Assembly (NCBI GenBank): GCA_020425915.1
Contig: JAGQQZ010000517.1
Location: forward strand, 1 to 5,444
Reading direction: 5' to 3'
From: Planctomycetota bacterium
Lineage (GTDB): Bacteria > Planctomycetota > UBA1135 > UBA2386
DNA length: 5,444 bases
The position numbers were made by a program, and so were the translations under genes. Of this stretch, positions 1-5,444 are shown piece after piece; within the stretch, counting starts at the first letter, position 1; the number at the start of each line of letters is the position of its first letter. The notes beneath the pieces are model-generated. The model ran no database searches. It worked only from the letters and a program-made list of their open reading frames with translations, and was not told the DNA's origin.

Positions 1-128
1 AGGTCGCAGAGATCCTCGAGATGCGGGCCGAGGCGTTGAAGATGGTCGTCTTCCGGGCACGCCGTCGGATCGCGAGCCGAATCGAACGAGCGTTCGCCGA
101 GAGCTTCGGCGAGCTCGAGGCTGCCTGA
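1..128 (+). CDS. C-terminal end of a probable ECF-type sigma-70 factor (region 4), 5' truncated by the window
   Basis: This is the last 41 codons of a gene that begins left of the window. Reading from base 3, the frame is open to a TGA at 126-128. The first residues, VAEILEM, followed by ALKMVVFRARRRIA, match the layout of sigma-70 region 4.2, where the family usually reads IAE-ILG-x(5)-VK-x(3)-HRAR-x(2)-L. That segment is the helix-turn-helix that contacts the -35 element. An FRAR replaces the common HRAR, and a charged tail of about 18 residues rich in Glu and Arg closes the protein. If the assignment is right, the product directs RNA polymerase to a small set of promoters. hutI follows on the same strand after 39 bases, so the two could be co-transcribed, but no functional link is visible. 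With only 41 residues, another small HTH regulator cannot be excluded. Confidence 0.5.
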   Translation, partial: VAEILEMRAEALKMVVFRARRRIASRIERAFAESFGELEAA

Positions 129-167
129 GCGCGTGCATCACGGCTCGAGGCGTGCTTCACTCTCGGC

Positions 168-1451
168 ATGCCCGAGTCCGTCGACCGACTGTTCGTCCAC
201 TGCCGCGAGCTGCTGCCGCTGACCGAGGGCCCCCCGACCGGCTCGCGACGCGGCGAATCGATGCAACGACTGGACGTCGTCGAGGACGGCGCGATCGCGG
301 TCCGTGACGGGCGGATCGTCGCGACGGGAACGACGCAGGACATCCAGGGGCGGTACGAGTCGCGCGACGTCGTCGACCTCAGCGACTACGTGGTCATGCC
401 CGGCTTCGTCGATTGCCACACGCACCCCGTGTTCGCATCCACGCGCGAGGGCGAGTTCCACATGCGGTGCGCCGGCGCGGACTACATGGCGATCGCGCAG
501 GCCGGCGGCGGCATCCTGCGATCGGTGCGATCGGTACACGAGGCGACCGACGAGCACCTCCGGCAGATGGTGCGCAAGCACTACGACGGTTTCCTGGCGC
601 ACGGAACGACGACGATCGAAGCGAAGAGTGGCTACGGACTGACGACCGAGACGGAAGTGAAGAGCCTCGACGCACTCGGTGCGGTCGCGTGCGAACACCC
701 GTTGACCGTGAGCCGGACCTTCCTCGGTGCACACGAAGTTCCGCCCGATTTTCGCGACCGACGCGACGCGTACGTCGACCTCGTCATCGAGGAGATGATG
801 CCGGCCGTGAAGGGCAAGTGCACCTCGTGCGACGTGTTTGCCGAGCCGAAGGTGTTCGACCGCAAGCAGAGCGAGCGGATCCTGCGCGCCGCGATCGATC
901 ACGGCATGCGGCTCCGAATCCACGCCGACGAGATCGAGCCGATGGGGGGGGCGGAGCTCGCGGTCGAGCTCGGGGCCGACTCGGCGGACCACCTGCCGCG
1001 GATCTCGTTGGCCGGTCAGGACGCGCTCGCGAGTTCGGCCACGACGGCCGTCTTGCTGCCCGGCACGAGCTTCTACCTCGGCAAGCAGGCCCATGCACCA
1101 GCGCGCTCGATGATCGAGAAGGGCTGCGCGGTCGCGCTCGCCACCGATTTCAATCCGGGATCCTGCTACACCCAGTCGATCCCGCTGATCATCACGTTGG
1201 CCTGCGTGTTGCTCCACATGTCGGTCGAGGAGTGCGTCCACGCCGTGACGATCAACCCAGCGGCGTCGCTGCACCTCGACGAGGAGATCGGGACGCTGCA
1301 CGTCGGCAAGCGCGCGGACTTCGTCGCCCTCGACCTGCCGAGCCATCGCGCGCTCGGCTACGCGTTCGGCGGCAACCCCGTCGTGATGACCGTCAAGGAC
1401 GGCGAACCCGTCGTGACGAACGTCACCGAGCGCGGCTACGACACCGAGTGA
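168..1451 (+). CDS. hutI: Imidazolonepropionase (imidazolone-5-propionate hydrolase)
   Basis: A complete 427-residue enzyme of the amidohydrolase superfamily, close to the usual length of about 400-420. HutI opens the ring of 4-imidazolone-5-propionate to give N-formimino-L-glutamate, the third step of histidine degradation, in the cytosol. Visible family signatures in order: PGFVDCHTHP (residues 78-87, metal ligands H84 and H86), EFxxRxxGxxY (96-106), AGGGI (112-116), EAKSGYGL (151-158), TFLGAHEVP (184-192), HADE (252-255, metal ligand H252 and probable catalytic E255), SADHL (272-276, H275), LPGTSFYL (297-304) and ATDFNPGS (325-332, metal ligand D327). All expected metal and catalytic residues are present, so the enzyme should be active. 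The ATG at 168 is preferred because residues 7-20 form the N-terminal beta strand expected before the GAIAVRDGRI segment. An ATG at 261 would remove it. No clear Shine-Dalgarno sequence precedes 168. No other hut gene is adjacent. Confidence 0.96.
   Translation: MPESVDRLFVHCRELLPLTEGPPTGSRRGESMQRLDVVEDGAIAVRDGRIVATGTTQDIQGRYESRDVVDLSDYVVMPGFVDCHTHPVFASTREGEFHMRCAGADYMAIAQAGGGILRSVRSVHEATDEHLRQMVRKHYDGFLAHGTTTIEAKSGYGLTTETEVKSLDALGAVACEHPLTVSRTFLGAHEVPPDFRDRRDAYVDLVIEEMMPAVKGKCTSCDVFAEPKVFDRKQSERILRAAIDHGMRLRIHADEIEPMGGAELAVELGADSADHLPRISLAGQDALASSATTAVLLPGTSFYLGKQAHAPARSMIEKGCAVALATDFNPGSCYTQSIPLIITLACVLLHMSVEECVHAVTINPAASLHLDEEIGTLHVGKRADFVALDLPSHRALGYAFGGNPVVMTVKDGEPVVTNVTERGYDTE
944..951 (+). 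repeat. Eight-G homopolymer tract inside hutI
   Basis: Eight consecutive G bases run through the codons for Met259, Gly260, Gly261 and the first base of Ala262, just after the HADE motif. The two glycines are normal for this position in HutI, so the tract is explained by the protein sequence and the reading frame is intact. Runs of this length are prone to slippage in replication and to sequencing error. Confidence 0.6.
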
Positions 1452-1463
1452 CGGTGTTCGTCA
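1449..1463. other. Short inverted repeat spanning both convergent stop codons
   Basis: TGACG at 1449-1453 and CGTCA at 1459-1463 are perfect 5-bp arms around the loop GTGTT. The left arm begins with the TGA of hutI and the right arm is the complement of the TGA of the protease gene. Two more short stems lie just inside the protease end: GGCGT/ACGCC at 1466-1470/1474-1478 and CACCG/CGGTG at 1488-1492/1496-1500, the latter followed on the + strand by a mildly T-rich stretch (1501-1510). Together these may help end convergent transcription, but none has a proper T-run and in GC-rich DNA such short stems are common. Confidence 0.25.
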
Positions 1464-2606
1464 GCGGCGTTGGACGCCCGTGATCCGCACCGGAACGGTG
1501 AGTTCTTGTTGCGCGTCCGAGCCCGGGAACCGCAACACGCGAACGTCGACGGTCTCGCCGATCTCGTGCTTCTCGAGGATGCGGCCGATGTCGTCGTGCG
1601 AATTCACGGGCTCGCCCGCGATCGACAGGATGACGTCGCCCCAGACGGCGTTGCCGAGTCGATCGGCGGTGACTCCCCGGAGCCCGGCCTCGGCGGCACC
1701 GGTGTCCGGGAACACCTGTTCGATCATCGGGTGTCGATTGGCGCCGATCTGGACCGTGGCCTGGGCCGGCTTGATGCCGAGGACCGGTCGCTGCCCCTTG
1801 TCGCCCGAGATCAGCTGCGGGACGACGCGGTTGATCGCGTCGACCGGGACCGCGAAACCGATCCCTGCGCTCGCGCCGCTCGGGCTCTTGATCGCAGTGT
1901 TCATGCCGATGAGCCGTCCGGCCGAATCGAGCAGCGGACCGCCCGAGTTGCCCGGATTGATCGCCGCGTCGGTCTGGATGACGCCCTCGATCGGCGTCCC
2001 GATCACCGACTCCATGACGCGATCGAGCGCGCTGATGACACCGGTCGTCAAGGTGTGGTCGAGGCCGAACGGATTGCCGATCGCGAACACGGCCTGGCCG
2101 ACCTGCAGGTCCTTCGACGTGCCGATCTCGATCGCCGTGAGATTCTTCGGCGGTTGCCGGAGCTTGACGACGGCGATGTCGAGCGAGGGATCCCAGTCGA
2201 CGACGTCGGCCCAGGCCTCCTGCAGTCCGCGCAACGCGACGAGCACCTCGGTTCGCCCTTGGACGACGTGGAAGTTCGTGACGATGTAGCCGCGCTCGTC
2301 CCAGACGAATCCGGTTCCGGTGCCCTCGGGGACTTCGCGGACTCCGTACGCGGAACGCTGGTAGCCACCCGGCGCACGGATGTGGACGACCGATGGCGCG
2401 CACTTCTCGTTGATCGCGATCGCGGTCTTCTCGAACGACGCGAGTTCGCCGCGCGGGGTGATCTCCCGCGGCGCGGCTGCCTGGCGCAGCGCGCCGGGGA
2501 ACATCCGCTCGTAGACCATGTATCCGGTCATGACGAACGCGGCGCCTGCGAGCGCGAGCGCGAGTCCCGCGCCGGGGCGCGGCCTGGTGTCGTACGGTGA
2601 GGTCAT
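1461..2606 (-). CDS. htrA: HtrA/Deg family serine protease (Deg1-like), membrane-anchored, one PDZ domain
   Basis: A complete 381-residue trypsin-like protease (family S1C). Residues 1-12 are basic and proline-rich, and residues 13-32 form one hydrophobic segment. This predicts an N-terminal anchor with the protease domain outside the cytoplasmic membrane. The protease core spans about residues 60-260. The triad is complete: H113 in TNFHVV, D143 in SLDIAVVKL and S221 in INPGNSGGPLLD. The strings FAIGNPFGLDHTLTTGVISAL (175-194 region) and SPSGASAGIGFAVPVD are very close to the Deg1 branch known from chloroplasts and many bacteria. A single PDZ domain fills about 272-375, where DegP has two. 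The likely role is degradation or folding control of damaged envelope proteins. It ends 9 bases from the convergent hutI stop, and its ATG lies 49 bases after the stop of the E1-like gene on the same strand. No strong ribosome binding site is visible. A DegS-like signalling role is possible but unsupported. Confidence 0.94.
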   Translation of the reverse strand: MTSPYDTRPRPGAGLALALAGAAFVMTGYMVYERMFPGALRQAAAPREITPRGELASFEKTAIAINEKCAPSVVHIRAPGGYQRSAYGVREVPEGTGTGFVWDERGYIVTNFHVVQGRTEVLVALRGLQEAWADVVDWDPSLDIAVVKLRQPPKNLTAIEIGTSKDLQVGQAVFAIGNPFGLDHTLTTGVISALDRVMESVIGTPIEGVIQTDAAINPGNSGGPLLDSAGRLIGMNTAIKSPSGASAGIGFAVPVDAINRVVPQLISGDKGQRPVLGIKPAQATVQIGANRHPMIEQVFPDTGAAEAGLRGVTADRLGNAVWGDVILSIAGEPVNSHDDIGRILEKHEIGETVDVRVLRFPGSDAQQELTVPVRITGVQRR

Positions 2607-2629
2607 CGGAGCGTCGTTCGCTTGGGATA

Positions 2630-2651
2630 GGACAGGATCCGAAGCCTGTCC
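2630..2651 (-). terminator. Hairpin in the gap between the E1-like gene and the protease gene; possible terminator or attenuator
   Basis: GGACAGG at 2630-2636 and CCTGTCC at 2645-2651 are perfect 7-bp arms separated by 8 bases. On the minus strand the loop reads CTTCGGAT, so a C-G pair can close a UUCG tetraloop, leaving AU bulged. The stem starts 4 bases after the E1-like stop codon, the usual place for a transcript-end hairpin. No T-run follows on the minus strand (the next bases read TATCCCAAG), so a classical Rho-independent terminator is not supported. Partial termination, protection of the upstream mRNA 3' end, or a spacer between two operon genes are all possible. Confidence 0.4.
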
Positions 2652-2655
2652 ACTC

Positions 2656-5444
2656 TCAGACCGGATCCGGCCACAGTTCCTTCCACTGCGGCGTCACGGC
2701 GTCCTTCTGCGCTTGCAGTGCACGAAACGCATCCGGCGAGACCCGGACCCGCTCGAGCGCCGCTTCCGCGAGGGCCCGACCACAGGCCTCGACGACGTGC
2801 TCCGCGTCGAGTCCCTGGTAGCCGTAGACATGGGCGGGCGTTCCCGACTTGGAGAACTTCCGCACCGCGAGGCTGATCTGGCGCGTGCCGACGATCGACC
2901 CGATGTTGTCGAGCAGCCCTTCCTCGCCGTCGTGGACGCTGACGATCGGTACGCGTCGCCCCGCGAGGTCGATCGCATCCAGGCGGTCCAACGGCGTCGC
3001 GTCGGTCGGGGCGAGGTGGAGCGCTCCGTCGATCCGCAGGTTCTCGCGCAAGTGGCGATAGCCGTCGGCGTGTCCGAGCAGGCCGCAGACGAGGTCCGGC
3101 GACGACGCCACGATCACGTTGGCGTAGATGCCGCGCGCGAGCAGCTGCTGGCTCGCGTCGATGACTTCGGGTGCGAGCGCGCCCATCGTGACGATCGTGA
3201 CCACGTTCTCGCCCGGTCGATAGCCGCGGTAGCCGGCGAAGTCGATCAGGTAGTAGCCGCCGCGTAGCACGTCGTGGCGCAGCGTCGCGAGGATCTCGGC
3301 ATCGGATCGGGCCGGGACCTCGCCCTCGAACAACCCGCCCTCGCCGGCGTTCGCGCTGAGTTCGGCATCGTCGGGGATGCCGTCCTTGAAACGGACCTGG
3401 CGTCGCAGGTTCGTCAGCAGCGCCTTCTGATCGATCGCCCGCGTCACGGCACGGATCAGGACACCGCTGCGGTCCTGGTTCTCGCCCTTGAAGTGGCGCC
3501 GGATCGCGTCGCACAGGATCCAGTCGAGTTCGATCGCGTAGGACGGCTCCCACGTGATCAGGTTCGGCATCTGGATGTCGCTCTTCCAGCTGTGCTGGGC
3601 GCCTTCCGGGGCGAGCGAGACGCCCGACGGCGTGCCGACGAGCACGAAACCCGATCGCCAGTAGAGGTTGTAGTAGAGCTGGTCGAGCGCGCGTTTGATG
3701 AAGAAGTCGTAGACCGTCATCATCGGCAGGAACGGCACGCCCGTGAACTTGCCCATCTTGCCGAAGGAGCCCGCCGCCGACATGCAGTTGGCCTCGGCGA
3801 TCTCGAAGCGGATGTGGCGACTCCACGCCTCGTCGGTCGGCGCGAGCAGCGGGCGCAGGCGTTCCCGCGCTTCGAGCTTGCGCTCCCAGTCCGTCTCCGA
3901 CTCCGGGCCGAACACCTTCTCGTCCATCGCCGGGTTGATGTTCGTGCTCGTGCCGACGTCGGGCGCCATCGTCAGGATCAGGTCGGCGATCGCGTTCCAG
4001 CGCGCTTCGTCACCGCTCAGGTCCTTGCCCGCCGGCTTGCCGGCGGCGGCGAGTTCGTCGCGCACACCGATCCGCACGAGCTTCGCCGCGAGTTGACCCC
4101 ACATCCACTGGGTGTGGGCGATCGGCACGAGCTTCAGGTTGATGTCGAGGCTCTCCGGCAGGTCGCCGACACCCTCGATCGCCTCCCCGACGGTCTGCAG
4201 ATTCTGCCGGGCGAGTTCGTCCTGGGCTTCGATCCCGGAGCGCAGGAACTGACCGCGGGCGGCCAGGTAGGCGCCTTCCTCGCTGTCCTTGTCGAACAGC
4301 TCGTACGGCGTGTCCATCGACAGCCCGCAGAACTCGAGCAGGTCCTCCGTCTCGTCGGCGTCCGGGATCGCGGAGTGATTGCCCGTCGCGGCGACGCACT
4401 GCAGCCGATTCCCCTTCAGTGTGTGCGCGATGATGATGCAGGGGGTCTGCGCGTCCTCCTTGCTCGACTCGAGGGCCTCGACGAGCAGGTCGAGGTCGTG
4501 TCCGCCGAGGTCGAAGAACACCCGCAGCATCTCCTCGTCGTCGAGGCTGTCGACGAGGCTCTTGCACTTCGGTTCGGCGAGCGACAGCGCTTCGCGGATC
4601 AACTTCGGGTCCTTCTTCCAGGCCAGGGTCTGGAAGTGGTAGTCGGTGAGCTCGTGCTCGAGCGCGTGACGCAGCGAGGCGCCACCCGACTTCTTGAACG
4701 TCGCCTGTCGCACGGAGCCGTGCATGAGCTGGATGACGCGCCAGCCATTTGCCTCACAGGTCCGCTCGATCCGTGCCGCATCGGTCCCGTCGAGCCCGCG
4801 CTTGTTGGGGATTCGCGTGCCGTCTAGGCTCTGGCGGTTGTAGTCGACGATCCAAGTGACGTTGCCGAGTTCTCGTTCGGCGGCCTCGGGCAGCACCTCC
4901 ATCAGCGAGCCCTCGCGGAACTCGGAGTCGCCCATCAGCGACCAGAAGTGCGGCTGTTCGAGTCGCCAACCGTGGGCGTTCGCGTACTGGTGGGCGAGCG
5001 CGAGGTAGACCGAGTTGACCGGCGGGATCCCGACCGAGCCCGACGGTAGGAACCGGAAGGAGTCCGGGTCGCTCTCCGCGTGGTACGACTGGAACACGGG
5101 CGCGCCGTCGTGCGAGAACGACCGGAGCCGGTCCATGACCGCCCGGCTGTCGTCGGCGTCGAACCAGGTGCCGTCCGGGTGCCGGAACAGCCCGAGCAGG
5201 TGGTGCAGGGTGTGGTCGACTGGCGAGGCGTGTGGCTTGCAGCACACGAAGTCGTCCGGATCGCGCACGACCAGGTGCAGCGCGGCGAGGATCTCGAGAC
5301 TCGAAGCGCAGGCGGCGGGATGGCCCCCGACCTTCGGATCGCCCGGTTGCTCGTCGTCCCGGTGGTTGGCCCGGTAGATCATCGCGACCATCTGTGCGAG
5401 TGCGCGCCGCGTGATATTGCTCAGGACCTGCGTGTCTTGCGTCA
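2656..5444 (-). CDS. Divergent AceE-type thiamine-diphosphate-dependent E1 (pyruvate dehydrogenase E1/transketolase-like), start at or beyond right edge
   Basis: A very large enzyme of the transketolase fold, 911 residues from the ATG at 5391, the numbering used here. The frame stays open for 17 more codons, and the last two bases (5443-5444) read TG on this strand. The true start is therefore probably an NTG codon completed by base 5445, giving about 929 residues; AceE of E. coli has 887. Domain order matches homodimeric 2-oxo-acid dehydrogenase E1. An N-terminal ThDP-binding domain has GGH (22-24), KPHASP (52-57), GDSE (154-157) and DYNRQSLDG (183-191, with N185 as likely Mg ligand). HTLKGNR (323-329) and NHSAI (338-342) follow. 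A middle domain has FEIAEAN (529-535, probable ThDP-activating Glu) and GTPSGVSLAPEGAQH (586-600). A C-terminal domain follows from about 715. E1 decarboxylates a 2-oxo acid and passes the acyl group to a lipoyl E2. GDS replaces the usual GDG, and no E2 or E3 gene is visible. The substrate is not certain. Confidence 0.85.
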   Translation of the reverse strand, partial: TQDTQVLSNITRRALAQMVAMIYRANHRDDEQPGDPKVGGHPAACASSLEILAALHLVVRDPDDFVCCKPHASPVDHTLHHLLGLFRHPDGTWFDADDSRAVMDRLRSFSHDGAPVFQSYHAESDPDSFRFLPSGSVGIPPVNSVYLALAHQYANAHGWRLEQPHFWSLMGDSEFREGSLMEVLPEAAERELGNVTWIVDYNRQSLDGTRIPNKRGLDGTDAARIERTCEANGWRVIQLMHGSVRQATFKKSGGASLRHALEHELTDYHFQTLAWKKDPKLIREALSLAEPKCKSLVDSLDDEEMLRVFFDLGGHDLDLLVEALESSKEDAQTPCIIIAHTLKGNRLQCVAATGNHSAIPDADETEDLLEFCGLSMDTPYELFDKDSEEGAYLAARGQFLRSGIEAQDELARQNLQTVGEAIEGVGDLPESLDINLKLVPIAHTQWMWGQLAAKLVRIGVRDELAAAGKPAGKDLSGDEARWNAIADLILTMAPDVGTSTNINPAMDEKVFGPESETDWERKLEARERLRPLLAPTDEAWSRHIRFEIAEANCMSAAGSFGKMGKFTGVPFLPMMTVYDFFIKRALDQLYYNLYWRSGFVLVGTPSGVSLAPEGAQHSWKSDIQMPNLITWEPSYAIELDWILCDAIRRHFKGENQDRSGVLIRAVTRAIDQKALLTNLRRQVRFKDGIPDDAELSANAGEGGLFEGEVPARSDAEILATLRHDVLRGGYYLIDFAGYRGYRPGENVVTIVTMGALAPEVIDASQQLLARGIYANVIVASSPDLVCGLLGHADGYRHLRENLRIDGALHLAPTDATPLDRLDAIDLAGRRVPIVSVHDGEEGLLDNIGSIVGTRQISLAVRKFSKSGTPAHVYGYQGLDAEHVVEACGRALAEAALERVRVSPDAFRALQAQKDAVTPQWKELWPDPV

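Noticed and set aside
517..535. Tandem 9-bp repeat TGCGATCGG in hutI
   Set aside because: It encodes RSVRSV at residues 118-123, a normal-length stretch of the HutI fold after AGGGI, so it is chance similarity of codons and not an expansion.
138..1346. A 402-codon open frame on the minus strand opposite hutI
   Set aside because: Its product is Arg/Asp/Val-rich low-complexity text with no recognisable motif. It mirrors hutI codons with G/C at third positions, and hutI itself has all family motifs.
1470..2600. A 376-codon open frame on the plus strand across the protease gene
   Set aside because: It is an antisense shadow in GC-rich DNA. The product is rich in Asp and Arg with no domain, and the opposite strand has an intact protease triad.
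2603..3826. A 407-codon minus-strand frame overlapping the 3' half of the E1-like gene and running into the gap
   Set aside because: Its translation is basic, Arg/Pro-rich text typical of a shifted frame, and the E1 domain in the true frame is continuous with no frameshift.
3274..4827. A 517-codon open frame on the plus strand inside the E1-like gene
   Set aside because: Same cause. Despite its length it has no family motif and lies wholly opposite well-conserved E1 coding sequence.
2656..5391. Loss of function of the E1-like enzyme because GDG is GDS
   Set aside because: The metal-binding Asp and the downstream Asn are kept, and other AceE relatives carry GDA or GDS. The rest of the active-site motifs are intact, so inactivation is not supported.
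1..5444. A hidden mobile element, CRISPR array, toxin-antitoxin pair or phage-defence system
   Set aside because: No regularly spaced repeats, terminal inverted repeats, transposase or integrase motifs were seen, and there is no room between the genes for small systems (gaps of 39, 9 and 49 bases).

Overview
The window is GC-rich (about two thirds G+C by eye), densely coded bacterial DNA. It holds the tail of one gene, two complete genes and one very large gene whose start lies at or just beyond the right edge. The longest gap between genes is 49 bases. The strong bias to G/C at third codon positions leaves long stop-free frames opposite every real gene. The sequence does not fix the organism. 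High GC, a Deg1-type protease and a divergent AceE-like E1 would fit several groups, for example Myxococcota, Planctomycetota or related soil and marine bacteria; this is inference only.

Layout from left to right. Bases 1-128 (+) are the last 41 codons of a gene that looks like region 4 of an ECF-type sigma-70 factor. After 39 bases comes hutI (168-1451, +), a complete imidazolonepropionase, the third enzyme of histidine degradation. No hutH, hutU or hutG is visible beside it. HutI ends 9 bases from the stop of a convergent gene, 1461-2606 (-), a membrane-anchored HtrA/Deg serine protease with one PDZ domain and a complete His-Asp-Ser triad. A 49-base gap then holds a perfect 7-bp inverted repeat whose loop can form a cUUCGg tetraloop. 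From 2656 to the right edge (-) runs a protein of more than 900 residues. It has the architecture of the homodimeric AceE-type E1 of 2-oxo-acid dehydrogenases but is clearly divergent from standard AceE.

How the genes relate: the E1-like gene and the protease gene point the same way with a short gap and could share a transcript, with the hairpin tuning read-through or RNA stability. hutI and the sigma-factor tail share the other strand, but nothing shows that they are linked functionally. Apart from the divergent E1-like enzyme, the content looks like ordinary chromosomal metabolism and envelope quality control. I see no mobile element, CRISPR array, tRNA or rRNA, and no evidence of a new multi-gene system.
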